Assembly (NCBI RefSeq): GCF_015477765.1
Contig: NZ_JADLQQ010000014.1
Location: forward strand, 124,001 to 188,000
Reading direction: 5' to 3'
DNA length: 64,000 nt
Source: Nocardia transvalensis
GTDB taxonomy: Bacteria; Actinomycetota; Actinomycetes; Mycobacteriales; Mycobacteriaceae
Shown here: positions 33,867 through 43,034 of the stretch, one piece after another
Position numbering within the stretch: the first letter of the stretch is position 1
Layout of the letters: every line of letters starts with the position of its first letter
Made by a program: the position numbers and the translations under genes
The notes under the pieces: generated by a model
Databases searched by the model: none
Seen by the model: the letters and a program-made list of their open reading frames with translations, nothing else
What the model was told of the DNA's origin: nothing

Positions 33867-35105
33867 GTGGCAGACATCTCGGTGCGTGGGCGGCTGGCGC
33901 TGCGAGCGGCGGCAGCAGCGTCGTGGGCCTCGCAGAAGGCGGGGCGCGGTAAGGGGTCGATGATCGGCGGGCTGATCGCGCTGCGGATCGATCCCACGAT
34001 CATGACCCAGCTGGGCCGCGACCGGCGCACCGTGCTGGTGACCGGCACCAACGGCAAATCCACCACCACCCGAATGACCGCCGCCGCCCTCGGCACGCTG
34101 GGGCGGGTCGCGACCCAGGCCGACGGCGCCAATATGGACGCGGGTATCGTCGCCGCGCTCAGCGCGCACCGGGCCGCGCCGCTGGCCGCCATCGAGGTCG
34201 ACGAACTGCATCTGCCCCACGTCAGCGACGCGCTGAATCCCGCGGCGGTGGTGCTGCTGAATCTGAGCCGCGACCAGCTGGACCGGGTCGGCGAGATCAA
34301 CATGATCGAACGCAAGCTGCGCGCGGGCATGGCCCGCCATCCCGATACCGTGCTGATCGCCAACTGCGACGACGTGCTGGTCACCTCCATCGCCTACGAC
34401 CACCCCAATGTCGTGTGGGTGGCCGCCGGGAGCGGCTGGTCGCTGGACGCCACCAGCTGCCCGCGCAGCGGCGAACCGATCGTGTGGGACGGGGCGCACT
34501 GGCGCAGTACGGGCGCGGACTTCCAGCGCCCGGAACCGGACTGGTGGGTGGACGAGGAATTCCTGTACGGGCCCGACGGGGCGAAACTGCCGCTGCACCT
34601 TGCCCTTCCGGGGCGGGCCAACCGCGGCAACGCGGCGCAGGCGGTGGCGGCGGCGGTGGCCTTGGGTGCCGAGCCGCAGGCGGCCGTGGATGCGGCGGGG
34701 ACGGTCCGCGAGATCGCGGGCCGGTACCGGACGGTCCAGGTGGGTGAGCATTCGGCGCGGCTGCTGCTGGCGAAGAATCCGGCGGGCTGGCAGGAGGCGC
34801 TGTCGATGATCGACCCGGCCGCAACGGGTTTGGTGATCGCGGTGAACGGTCAGGTGCCCGACGGCGAGGACCTGTCGTGGCTGTGGGATGTGCGATTCGA
34901 GCATTTCGAGGGCACCCAGGTGGTCGCCTCCGGTGAGCGCGCCACCGATCTGGCCGTGCGCCTGACCTACGCCGGCGTCGACCACACCACGGTGGCGAAC
35001 CCGTTGCGCGCCATCGCCTCCTGTCCCCCCGGCCGGGTGGAGGTGCTGGCCAACTACACCGCATTCCGGGACCTGAACCGCGATCTGGAGAGTGTGCAGG
35101 CATGA
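33867..35105 (+). CDS. murT: Lipid II isoglutaminyl synthase, MurT subunit
   Basis: 412 residues. Mur-ligase fold: P-loop VTGTNGKSTTT (58-68), central NLSRDQLDRVGEI and a C-terminal DUF1727 domain. MurT activates the D-Glu carboxylate of lipid II; GatD supplies ammonia. The Cys4 zinc ribbon of staphylococcal MurT is reduced here to a single Cys in TSCPRSGEP, so the ribbon is probably not metal-bound. GTG start. Overlaps gatD by four bases. Confidence 0.92.
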   Translation: MADISVRGRLALRAAAAASWASQKAGRGKGSMIGGLIALRIDPTIMTQLGRDRRTVLVTGTNGKSTTTRMTAAALGTLGRVATQADGANMDAGIVAALSAHRAAPLAAIEVDELHLPHVSDALNPAAVVLLNLSRDQLDRVGEINMIERKLRAGMARHPDTVLIANCDDVLVTSIAYDHPNVVWVAAGSGWSLDATSCPRSGEPIVWDGAHWRSTGADFQRPEPDWWVDEEFLYGPDGAKLPLHLALPGRANRGNAAQAVAAAVALGAEPQAAVDAAGTVREIAGRYRTVQVGEHSARLLLAKNPAGWQEALSMIDPAATGLVIAVNGQVPDGEDLSWLWDVRFEHFEGTQVVASGERATDLAVRLTYAGVDHTTVANPLRAIASCPPGRVEVLANYTAFRDLNRDLESVQA

Positions 35106-35812
35106 GCGAGTCGACCGTGCGGATCGGGCTGGTGCTGCCCGACGTCATGGGCACCTACGGTGACGGCGGCAACGCGGTGGTGCTGCGGCAGCGGCTGCGC
35201 CTGCGCGGCTACGACGCCGAGATCGTCGAGATCACGCTGAGCGATCCGGTGCCGGAGTCGCTGGACATCTACACCCTCGGCGGTGCGGAGGATTCGGCGC
35301 AGCGGCTGGCCACCCGGCACCTGCAGCGGTATCCCGGTATGCAGCGCGCGGCCGCGAAAGGCGCTCCGGTGCTGGCGATCTGCGCCGCGATCCAGGTGCT
35401 CGGGCACTGGTACGAGACCTCCGGCGGCGAACGCGTCGACGGTGTCGGACTCATCGACGTCACCACCTCCCCGCAGGCCAAGCGCGCCATCGGCGAGGTC
35501 GCCACGACTCCGCTCATCCCCGGCCTGTCCCAGGCCCTCACGGGTTTCGAAAACCACCGCGGCGGAACGAAACTCGGCGGAGATGCCACCGGCCTGGCCA
35601 AGGTGACCCGCGGCGTCGGCAACGGCGTCGGCGACGGACTGGAAGGCGTCGTGCAGGGTTCGGCGATCGGCACCTACATGCACGGCCCCGCCCTGGCCCG
35701 CAATCCCGAACTCGCCGACTACTTGCTCCAGCGCGCCCTCGGCGTCGATGAACTGTCCCCCCTGCACCTCCCCGAGGTCGACCAACTCCGCCGCGAACGC
35801 CTGCGCGCGTGA
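35102..35812 (+). CDS. gatD: Lipid II isoglutaminyl synthase, glutaminase subunit GatD
   Basis: 236 residues, class I glutamine amidotransferase of the CobB/CobQ type: nucleophile Cys94 in VLAICAAIQVLG, catalytic His194 in GTYMHGPALARNP. It hydrolyses glutamine for amidation of the second stem residue of peptidoglycan by MurT. Family members usually have ICGGYQ or similar after the Cys; here it is CAAIQ. The stop codon is the start of a 3' hairpin repeat. Confidence 0.92.
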   Translation: MSESTVRIGLVLPDVMGTYGDGGNAVVLRQRLRLRGYDAEIVEITLSDPVPESLDIYTLGGAEDSAQRLATRHLQRYPGMQRAAAKGAPVLAICAAIQVLGHWYETSGGERVDGVGLIDVTTSPQAKRAIGEVATTPLIPGLSQALTGFENHRGGTKLGGDATGLAKVTRGVGNGVGDGLEGVVQGSAIGTYMHGPALARNPELADYLLQRALGVDELSPLHLPEVDQLRRERLRA

Positions 35813-35930
35813 TCCCGGCGAAAACATGCCGGGAACAAATGAGGGGGAGACGCCGGAACAAATGAGGGGGGAGGTGCCGGGAACAAAAGAAGAGGGGGAG
35901 ACGTCGGGAACGGGGGGAGGGGGAGACCCT
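35810..35930. repeat. Stop-codon-linked hairpin and about four 25-bp tandem repeats
   Basis: TGATCCCGGCGAAAACATGC begins at the gatD stop, then GCCGGGAACAAATGAGGGGG-type units repeat about four times with small length changes. No gene in this gap before the GMC oxidase. Confidence 0.75.
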
Positions 35931-36052
35931 CTGGCTCGTCTTATAGCAGAACGCTATTCGTGAGATGTGACAGGTGTGGCGGATCTGTTGAGGGGGTGGG
36001 GTGCGGGCCGGTAGTCTCGCGCGCGGCCATGCGTGGATGAGGGAGGTGGCCG

Positions 36053-37672
36053 GTGCGCAGACGCGCCTTGCTGAAGGCCGCCGGAGCGGCGGCGCTGTTG
36101 GGTGCGGCGAGCACGGGATTCGGCCGCGGGTCGGCCTCGGCCGACATCGTGTGGAATGAGTTGTTCCGGAACTGGGTGCCCGAGATCTTCGCGCCGCTGC
36201 CGGATCCTCCGGAGCACACCGAGGCCGTCATCGTCGGGTCGGGTTTCGGCGCGGCGGTGACCGCGCTGCGGCTGGCCGAGGCGGGCGTGCCGAATACCGT
36301 CCTGGAGCGCGGGTCGCGCTGGCCCAACGATCCGTGGCGGGAGATCTTCACCGGCGACGATCTGCCCGACGGGCGCGGCTTCTGGCATCGCACCAGCTTC
36401 ACCGGTGTCACCAAGGTGCCCATGCATTTCGCCGACTTCGGCGGCGTCCTCGACGTCACCGAACTGCGCGGCATCGATGTCTGGCGTGCGGCGGCGGTGG
36501 GCGGGGGATCGATCGTCTTCACCGGCGCCATGCCCGTTCCCGAACGCCGGTTCTTCGACGAAATCTTCCGCGGCACAGTCGATTTCGATGAACTGGACCG
36601 CATCTACTATCCGCGGGTACGGCAGATGCTGCGGCTGAGCCCGATGCCGCCCGACGTCTACGGCTCGGCGCCGTTCACCCACTCCCGGATGTGGGACGAG
36701 CAGGTGCGCAGGGCCGGATACCAGCCGCAGGCCAACGATTCCATCTTCAACTGGGATGTCGTGCGCGGCGAATTGGCCGGTGCCACCAGGCCGTCGGCCA
36801 CCGTCGGGCGCAGCAATCTGGGCAACTCCAACGGCGCGAAATTCGATCTCAACCAGAACTATCTGAAATACGCCGAGGCCACCGGCAAGTCGCGGATATA
36901 CCCGGGGCATCGGGTGGATGCGATCGGGCAGGATTCGAGCGGCCGCTACGTGGTCTCGGTGACCAAGCTCGATCCGACCGGCGCGGTCCTGGCCACGCGG
37001 ACCCTGACCTGCGACAAGCTATTCCTCGGCGCGGGATCGGTCGGCACCTCCGATCTGCTGGTCACCGCGCAGGCCACCGGCGCGCTGCCGCATCTCAACG
37101 AGCACGTCGGCGACGGCTGGGGCACCAACGGCGATGTGGTGCTCGGCCGCGGGGAGAGTGCGCTGGCCGGTCTGGGGCAGGGCGTCCCCAGTGCCAGCCG
37201 CATCTTCGACGACTCCGGCATGCCGCTGACCCTGGAGAGCTGGTACCTCCCGGGATTCCCGTTCGAAACCGGTGCGCTGGCGTCGCTGGGCATGGTCCTC
37301 GACCCGACCCGGGCCCGCTTCACCTACGACCCGGCCCGCAAGGGCGCGACACTGACCTGGCCGAGGCAGGCCCAGGATCGGGTTGTCGCGGCCTGCCGTG
37401 CGGTCGATCGCCGCATCGCCGAGCGAGCTGGGTCCCTGTTCGACTACGCCCCGCTGGGCTACGACGCCAACGCCGTCTTCACCGCCCATCCCCTGGGCGG
37501 CGCGGTCCTCGGCCGGGCCACCGACAACTACGGCCGGGTCATCGGCCACCCCGGCCTCTACGTCATGGACGGCGCCGCGATCCCCGGCAGCACCGGCGCG
37601 GTGAACCCCTCGCTGACCATCACCGCCCTGGCCGAGCGGAATATCGAGGCGATCATCCGCGCGGGCCACTGA
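36053..37672 (+). CDS. GMC oxidoreductase, cholesterol-oxidase-like
   Basis: 539 residues. An N-terminal export signal starting MRRRALLKAAG with possible cleavage after ASA, FAD motif VIVGSGFGAAVTALRLAEAG (62-68 core), and the active-site region of class I cholesterol oxidases: His near 480 in FTAHPLGGAVLG and Asn near 518 in GAVNPSLTITALAER. Likely oxidises and isomerises a 3-hydroxysteroid outside the cytoplasm. The GTG start is supported by the signal peptide. No steroid genes are adjacent. Confidence 0.85.
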   Translation: MRRRALLKAAGAAALLGAASTGFGRGSASADIVWNELFRNWVPEIFAPLPDPPEHTEAVIVGSGFGAAVTALRLAEAGVPNTVLERGSRWPNDPWREIFTGDDLPDGRGFWHRTSFTGVTKVPMHFADFGGVLDVTELRGIDVWRAAAVGGGSIVFTGAMPVPERRFFDEIFRGTVDFDELDRIYYPRVRQMLRLSPMPPDVYGSAPFTHSRMWDEQVRRAGYQPQANDSIFNWDVVRGELAGATRPSATVGRSNLGNSNGAKFDLNQNYLKYAEATGKSRIYPGHRVDAIGQDSSGRYVVSVTKLDPTGAVLATRTLTCDKLFLGAGSVGTSDLLVTAQATGALPHLNEHVGDGWGTNGDVVLGRGESALAGLGQGVPSASRIFDDSGMPLTLESWYLPGFPFETGALASLGMVLDPTRARFTYDPARKGATLTWPRQAQDRVVAACRAVDRRIAERAGSLFDYAPLGYDANAVFTAHPLGGAVLGRATDNYGRVIGHPGLYVMDGAAIPGSTGAVNPSLTITALAERNIEAIIRAGH

Positions 37673-37730
37673 TCCCGGCCAACAGCATGCCGGGATCAGA
37701 GGTCGGGGCATGCCGGGATCAGAGGGCTCC
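37670..37730. repeat. Stop-codon-linked hairpin repeat
   Basis: TGATCCCGGCCAACAGCATG starts at the oxidase stop and pairs with GCCGGGATCA; the GCATGCCGGGATCAGAGG unit then recurs once. Same family as after gatD and asd. Confidence 0.75.
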
Positions 37731-37809
37731 CCATTCCCCGTCGCCACGGCCCCCAGGCCGGGGCGACGGGGACCTATTACCCTCGGCGGAATCGTTCGAG
37801 GTGAAAGGG

Positions 37810-38631
37810 ATGGCCGTGTCGGAGTACCGCAGTGTGGCGGCGCCGGAGGTCGAGGAGTATCCGCGCAAGCCACCGGCGTTGTGGACCGATTTCGTGATGC
37901 TGGCGCTGGCGGTGGCGTCGGTGGTGCTGCTGGTCTGGATCACGTTCTTTCCGGTCGGGCCGACGGCGATGCGGTGGATCGTCATCGCCGACTACACGAT
38001 CTGCGCGGTCTTCGCCGCGGAGTTCCTGTGGCGGTGGCGGCGATCGGACTGGTCGTGGTCGTTCCCGTTCGTGTACTGGTACGAGGTCCTGGGCATGATC
38101 CCCGTGACCAGCCCGTTCTTCCGCGGATTCCGGCTGCTGCGGATGGTGGTCATCATCGTGCGGCTGGCCCGCGTCGCCGACCGCGCCTTCGGCGACCGGG
38201 TGACCGCGGCGGTGTTGAACCGATCGATCGGCACGGTCGTGGAGACCATCAAGCGCCCGGTGACGATGGCCGTGCTGGAAGAGGTGGCGCAGGTGCTGCG
38301 CACCGGCCACTACACCCGCAATATCGCGGCCGCGCTGGAGGAGAACCGGGACGAACTCGACGCGATGATCGTGGAGCTGATCAAGAACGATCCGCAGATG
38401 GGCCGGGTGCGCTACCTGCCGTTCCACGAGGACGTCATCCGCGGAATCGCCAACACCAGCTTCCGCATCCTCTTCCAGGCCCTCGCCGACCCGCGCATCG
38501 ACGAACTCATCGGTGACGTCCTGCGGGAGAACGTCAATCAGATGCGCATCGCCATGCGCGACGGCGTGCGGGTCCCGGAGTCGGTGGACCACAAGGAGGT
38601 TCCGCCGATCAGTGAGCCTCGCCGTGCCTGA
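37810..38631 (+). CDS. Voltage-sensor-like membrane protein without a pore domain
   Basis: 273 residues. Four membrane helices in the first about 130 residues: VMLALAVASVVLLVWITFF, MRWIVIADYTICAVFAAEFL, FPFVYWYEVLGMIPVT and an S4-like helix FRLLRMVVIIVRLARVADRA with five arginines. No selectivity filter or S5-S6 follows; instead there is a soluble helical C-terminal half. ATG at 37810 with AAAGG. Family annotated broadly as ion transporter; actual ion conduction is doubtful. Confidence 0.7.
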   Translation: MAVSEYRSVAAPEVEEYPRKPPALWTDFVMLALAVASVVLLVWITFFPVGPTAMRWIVIADYTICAVFAAEFLWRWRRSDWSWSFPFVYWYEVLGMIPVTSPFFRGFRLLRMVVIIVRLARVADRAFGDRVTAAVLNRSIGTVVETIKRPVTMAVLEEVAQVLRTGHYTRNIAAALEENRDELDAMIVELIKNDPQMGRVRYLPFHEDVIRGIANTSFRILFQALADPRIDELIGDVLRENVNQMRIAMRDGVRVPESVDHKEVPPISEPRRA

Positions 38632-39826
38632 TGGCCTCGCGCGGCTCGGCGTAGCGCACCACCTCCCAGACGATCAGCGCGAGCAGCACCGCGCACAGCA
38701 GTGCCAGCGCGGCCATCGCGGGCAGATTCGATGCGACGGGGATCAGCGCGACCAGGACCACGGCCGTGAGCACCCGCGGCCACAGCAGCACCCCGGTGGC
38801 GTACTGCCGGAATCCCACCAGCGCGATCAGATACAGCACCACGCCGCCGTACAGCGCGAACAGCGGAATCCCCTGCAATCGGTCGTGCAGGGTGTGGTCG
38901 GCGCCGCCGCCCAGATAGTTCAACACCTTCTTCAGGCCCAGCGACAGCGCGATGATGCCGACGACCATCGGGAAATGCCAGTAGGTGTAGCAGTTCCGCG
39001 CGATCTGGACGCGCCGCTCCCCGCGGGCCTGCTGTAGCGCGTGTTCCACCACCGTCGCGCCCACATCGAAGTACGCCCACCACAGCAGTGCCGAAACCGC
39101 CAGGGCCAGCAGCGCTCCCACGGCGATCGGCCAGGAGATGGGCAGACCGGCGACGCCGACACCGATGGAGACGATGGATTCGCCCAGCGCCACTATCACG
39201 ATCAGCCCGTGCCGCTCGGCGAAGTGCCCGGCCGAGTTCAGCCGCCAGTCGTTGCCCGCGAACAGCGTCCACACCATGTCACCGGCAATGGCGGCGATCC
39301 ACAACCAGATCTGGGCCGTGCCGGAGTTCAGCGCCGCGATGATCAGCAGCACCGTCCCGATCGTGATCGACCCCGCGGCCCACCGGGTCACCTGCCCGCG
39401 CAACTGGGTGTCCTCGGTACTCGCCAGCCAGAACACGATCAGATGCACGATCCGGATCACCAGATATCCGATCGCGAACACCAGCGGCGCATACCAGCCA
39501 CCGGGCAGGTCGTGGAATGCCTCGGGAATGGCGAGGGCCATGATCAGCGCCGCGCCCATGGCCACGAACAAGGCCACCCGCGCGATGCCCTCGTCGGCCT
39601 TGATCACATTGCCCAGCCACGCATAGGCGATCCACACCCACCACATGACCGCGAGCACCAGGAACGCGCGGAGCAGATTCGCTGCGGTGGTCTCGTGCGC
39701 GGCCAGATCGGTGACCTGCGTGAAGGCGAACACCAGCACGAGATCGAAGAACAGTTCGAGCTGCGTCACCGAAGCGTTCTCGGAAACGGCCTGCAGGCGC
39801 GAACGTCCGACACCGGTCATGGACAC
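38609..39826 (-). CDS. LtrA-family membrane protein
   Basis: 405 residues with about eleven membrane helices; VTQLELFFDLVLVFAFTQVT is the LtrA (low temperature requirement A) signature. The molecular role of the family is unknown. GTG start at 39826 with an ATG two codons later. Its 3' end overlaps the convergent voltage-sensor-like gene by 23 bp. Confidence 0.85.
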   Translation of the reverse strand: MSMTGVGRSRLQAVSENASVTQLELFFDLVLVFAFTQVTDLAAHETTAANLLRAFLVLAVMWWVWIAYAWLGNVIKADEGIARVALFVAMGAALIMALAIPEAFHDLPGGWYAPLVFAIGYLVIRIVHLIVFWLASTEDTQLRGQVTRWAAGSITIGTVLLIIAALNSGTAQIWLWIAAIAGDMVWTLFAGNDWRLNSAGHFAERHGLIVIVALGESIVSIGVGVAGLPISWPIAVGALLALAVSALLWWAYFDVGATVVEHALQQARGERRVQIARNCYTYWHFPMVVGIIALSLGLKKVLNYLGGGADHTLHDRLQGIPLFALYGGVVLYLIALVGFRQYATGVLLWPRVLTAVVLVALIPVASNLPAMAALALLCAVLLALIVWEVVRYAEPREAIRHGEAH

Positions 39827-39872
39827 ATCGTGACAGCAGTCGGCGCCACTGGCGCGTCATGCGGCCGGGGTG

Positions 39873-40328
39873 TCAGCCTACGTTGTAGTTTTCGAACCGA
39901 AATTTCTCGATGAACTCGATGAGATTCTGCACCGCCTCGTCATTGACGCGATTGAGCGTGCGCTTCATCAGAATCCCCGGAACCGGGATCGGTAAATGCA
40001 CTTCCGTGTGGTACCAGACCTCGGTGCCGTCGTCGGTTTCCTCGATCTCGAACCAGCCCTTGCCGCCCCCGCCGGCGCCGCTTTCGACGACCTCCCAGGC
40101 GATACGGTAGGTGCCGCAGTCGTATTCGAGGACCTGCCGATCCGAGTTGCCCATCGGGGTCACCGTCGCGTACACCCGCTTGGGCCGACCGTAGTCGTCG
40201 CGGGTCGCGACGCGCACATCCTTGTGCCACGGTGACCATTCCGGGATCCGCTCGATCGCTAGCAACGCCTCCATGACCTGCTCGGGATGGACGTCGACAA
40301 GAAATCGGTGGTCGGTCTTCGTGCGCAT
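39873..40328 (-). CDS. SRPBCC-family protein
   Basis: 151 residues, START-like fold: DHRFLVDVHPEQVMEALLAIERIPEWSPW at the N-terminus, ending in FIEKFRFENYNVG. Mycobacteriales carry many such polyketide cyclase/dehydrase-like proteins of unknown ligand. ATG at 40328 is the family-typical start; no convincing gene lies upstream until 40519. Confidence 0.72.
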   Translation of the reverse strand: MRTKTDHRFLVDVHPEQVMEALLAIERIPEWSPWHKDVRVATRDDYGRPKRVYATVTPMGNSDRQVLEYDCGTYRIAWEVVESGAGGGGKGWFEIEETDDGTEVWYHTEVHLPIPVPGILMKRTLNRVNDEAVQNLIEFIEKFRFENYNVG

Positions 40329-40518
40329 GCTGTGTCCTCCACCCCCCGAATCGTTACACGCCCGATTGTCTCCAGCGTCACAACGCCACGTCAACCGTGT
40401 GGTTTGTTTCACAGTAGTGTATGTACCGTCCAGTCCGCCCCGAATTGTGCAGTCTGACAGCCGATTCGCCCGGCACTGTGCCGGTCCGAAAATTTCGCGG
40501 GTTGTCCCACCGAAATAT

Positions 40519-40701
40519 TCAGCGCGGCCGGACTTCCCAGTCCGGACCGGGGAAGACCAGGCTTTCGTGCCCGTCGTCGAACCGGACCACGTACGGCGGC
40601 GCGCCGTCTTCACCGCGCACCTCGAGGATCTCCCCGGTTCGTTCTCGGAGTCCTACCGCATGGGTGTGGACGAGTAGTTGGTCACCAACATTCGCGCGCA
40701 T
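40519..40701 (-). CDS. DUF1918 domain protein (60 aa)
   Basis: Whole protein is a DUF1918 domain: MRANVGDQLLVHT, RTGEILEVRGEDGAPPYVVRF, then LVFPGPDWEV. Common in actinobacteria, small beta-barrel of unknown role. It stands alone. Confidence 0.85.
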   Translation of the reverse strand: MRANVGDQLLVHTHAVGLRERTGEILEVRGEDGAPPYVVRFDDGHESLVFPGPDWEVRPR

Positions 40702-40749
40702 GACCGAATTATCCGCCGGGAGTGACTTGCATCACAAGACGGTCGAGTG

Positions 40750-41334
40750 CTAGCCGGGGATCCGCTCCGGAATGATCCGCTCGATCGCCGCTTGCACCAG
40801 GGCGCGGCTGTCGTCCTCCCCGAAAATGCCGGGCAGGGTGAGCCTTTCGACGATCAGCCAGTTCAGGGCCAGATACAGCAGCAGGACCGAGGTTTCGTCG
40901 CCCGGCAGTCCGGACTCGACATGGTAGCGCACGTTGGCGTCGATATCGGCGCGCACCCGCTCGGTGAGCGTGGCCTGCAGTTCCGGGCGGCGGGTTGCCT
41001 CCAGACGCAGTTCCAGCAGGGCGAGGTAGCCGGTGCGGAAGCCCGCGACGCGGTCGACGGTCTCGGTGAGCAGTTCGAGGACGGTCTCGCGGGTCCGTGG
41101 GCCCTCGGTGAGCCTGGCCATCACCGCATCGCTCGGCTGCAGGCGCTCGTAGAAGCGGATGCCGACCTGGGTGAGCAGGTCGTCGCGGTTGGTGAAGTAG
41201 TTGGAGGCGGTGCCCGGGGGGACCTCGGCCTGCTTGTCGACCGCGCGGAAGGTCAGGCCGCGCGCGCCGTCGCGCGCCAGGACCTCGATGGCCGCGTCGA
41301 GCAGGGCCTGTCGGCGTTCGGGGTTGGTTCGCAT
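40750..41334 (-). CDS. TetR-family regulator
   Basis: 194 residues. N-terminal HTH (LLDAAIEVLARDGARGLTFRAVDKQAEVPPGTASNYF) and a helical ligand domain. Divergent from a DHFR-like gene with a perfect palindrome between, so it probably represses both. Confidence 0.87.
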   Translation of the reverse strand: MRTNPERRQALLDAAIEVLARDGARGLTFRAVDKQAEVPPGTASNYFTNRDDLLTQVGIRFYERLQPSDAVMARLTEGPRTRETVLELLTETVDRVAGFRTGYLALLELRLEATRRPELQATLTERVRADIDANVRYHVESGLPGDETSVLLLYLALNWLIVERLTLPGIFGEDDSRALVQAAIERIIPERIPG

Positions 41335-41336
41335 GT

Positions 41337-41365
41337 TGACACCACTCCATCTGTAGTACTACGCT
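41337..41365 (+). promoter_or_regulatory. Promoter with overlapping TetR operator
   Basis: TTGACA (41337-41342) and TACGCT (41360-41365) are 17 bp apart, and the perfect palindrome GTAGTACTAC (41353-41362) overlaps the -10 box. Binding of the divergent TetR protein would block the promoter of the gene at 41409. Confidence 0.55.
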
Positions 41366-41408
41366 TAAACCACTTCGCTCAGAGTACAACAGGTTAGGCG
41401 GTAACAAG

Positions 41409-41984
41409 ATGCGAAAGCTCGTCTACTACGTCGGTGTCTCCCTCGACGGGTATATCGCCGGGCCTGGTGGTGAGTTCGACTTCTACCCGCTGTCCGAGGA
41501 CATGGCGGCGTGGATCGGTGAGCGCTACCCCGAGGCGGTCCCGACCCACATTCGGCCGCATGTCGGTATGGCGGTGGACACCCCGAACAAGCAGTGGGAC
41601 ACGCTGGTGATGGGACGCGGCACCTACGAACCGGCGCTCGCCGTCGAAGTGGCCAGCCCGTACGCGCATATGAAGCAGTACGTCGTGTCGACGACGCTGG
41701 AGCCGGTCGACGATCCGCAGGTGGAGGTGTTCGCCGGAGATCCGGTGGAGCTGGTGCGGCGGCTGAAGAAGGAAGAAGGCAAGGACATCTGGCTGTGTGG
41801 CGGCGGAAAGCTGGCCGGCGCGCTGATCGACGAGATCGATGAGCTGATCGTCAAGAGCTATCCGGTCATCGCCGGGGCGGGCATCCCGGCCTTCACCGGC
41901 AATTTCCGACCGACGCTGTTGCGGCCCACGCAGCGGCAGGAATTCGACAGCGGCGCTCAGGTCACCTGGTTCACCCGCGCCTGA
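41409..41984 (+). CDS. Dihydrofolate reductase / RibD-like protein
   Basis: 191 residues, RibD C-terminal domain family: MRKLVYYVGVSLDGYIAG at the start, LVMGRGTYEPAL and DIWLCGGGKLAGALIDE for the nucleotide-binding site. Such stand-alone proteins are reductases of unknown substrate. Controlled in all likelihood by the divergent TetR. Confidence 0.85.
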   Translation: MRKLVYYVGVSLDGYIAGPGGEFDFYPLSEDMAAWIGERYPEAVPTHIRPHVGMAVDTPNKQWDTLVMGRGTYEPALAVEVASPYAHMKQYVVSTTLEPVDDPQVEVFAGDPVELVRRLKKEEGKDIWLCGGGKLAGALIDEIDELIVKSYPVIAGAGIPAFTGNFRPTLLRPTQRQEFDSGAQVTWFTRA

Positions 41985-42030
41985 ATTTCCTTTCGAGCGC
42001 CCCCGGACTCGGGTTCGGGGGCGCTCGTCG

Positions 42031-42444
42031 TTATCCCGCGAGGAACGACAACCGGACCTTGCGCACCGGGTTGTCGACGTTGAGATCGACCATCGCCACC
42101 GATTGCCAGGTGCCCAGCGCCATATCGCCGCCCAGCACCGGGACGGTGGCGTAGGGCGCGATCAATGCGGGCATGACGTGGGTGCGCCCGTGGCCGCGCG
42201 AGCCGTGCGCATGGCGCCAGCGGTCGTCGGCCGGGAGTAGATCACGCAGCGCGGCCAGCAGATCGTCGTCGCTGCCCGCGCCCAATTCGATCAGCGCCAC
42301 GCCCGCTGTCGCATGCGGTACGAACACGTGCAGCAGACCGTCCCGTCCGCCTGCGACCTCGCGCAGGAAGCTCGCACACTCTTCGGTGAGATCGTGCACG
42401 ACTTCGCTGCGTCCGGTCTTCACCTCGATAACCGTGCTCTCCAT
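42031..42444 (-). CDS. yjbQ: YjbQ-family protein (UPF0047)
   Basis: 137 residues: VFVPHATAGVALIELGAG and WRHAHGSRGHGRTHVMPALI hold the conserved His/Arg residues of the family, and GTWQSVAMVDLN its closing motif. Some members have thiamine-phosphate synthase side activity. ATG start; 19 bp downstream of the MarR gene, possibly one operon. Confidence 0.88.
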   Translation of the reverse strand: MESTVIEVKTGRSEVVHDLTEECASFLREVAGGRDGLLHVFVPHATAGVALIELGAGSDDDLLAALRDLLPADDRWRHAHGSRGHGRTHVMPALIAPYATVPVLGGDMALGTWQSVAMVDLNVDNPVRKVRLSFLAG

Positions 42445-42463
42445 ACCCCCATGGTGCCCCGCA

Positions 42464-42940
42464 TCAGTCGTCCTCGCGCAGCATCACCGTCACCTTCTGC
42501 GAGGTCTCGTGGAGGCGATTGAACAGATCGAGGATCAGCTCCAACTGTTCGGTCGTGTAATCGGACAGAGCCTTGCCGAACTCGCGGGCCAGCGGCTCGT
42601 AAAGCTTCCCGATCTCGGCCACCCGATCCTCGGTCGGCGTGATGATCACCCGGCGACGGTCTTGTTCGTCGTGCTCGCGGCGGACGAAACCCCCCTTCAG
42701 GAGCCGGTCGATCATCCGCGTGACCGCTCCGGTGGTGAGCCCCGTGCGCGCGGCCAGCTCGCCCGGCGTGGCGGGACCGCCCAGGCGCAGCAGGTTCAGG
42801 CAGCGCAGATCCGTCACATGCAGGCCCAGCTTGTCGGCGACGGCCTGATGCATCATCACCGCGTCCGTCGCATTGCGCTGCGCGGCCAGGGTGAGTCGTT
42901 CCCCCAGGTCCGCCTTGTCGTCCATGGTCACCTCGCTCAT
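42464..42940 (-). CDS. MarR-family regulator
   Basis: 158 residues. Winged helix LRLGGPATPGELAARTGLTTGAVTRMIDRLLKGGFVRRE and wing DEQDRRRVIITPT. Divergent from a SnoaL-like gene; the 94-bp gap is AT-rich and contains TAGATCA twice (about 42,990 and 43,012), candidate operator half-sites. Confidence 0.88.
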   Translation of the reverse strand: MSEVTMDDKADLGERLTLAAQRNATDAVMMHQAVADKLGLHVTDLRCLNLLRLGGPATPGELAARTGLTTGAVTRMIDRLLKGGFVRREHDEQDRRRVIITPTEDRVAEIGKLYEPLAREFGKALSDYTTEQLELILDLFNRLHETSQKVTVMLREDD

Positions 42941-43034
42941 CGTCTTGACAAGCCTATCTCACTCCCTCAATATCTTACTCAAGCAACTATTAGATCATGC
43001 AGATAATGAGTAGATCAGATTATTGGAGGATGTC

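Noticed and set aside
40736..40755. GTGCTAGCC at the TetR gene end as another copy
   Set aside because: The TAG is the gene's stop codon and no hairpin or SD follows.
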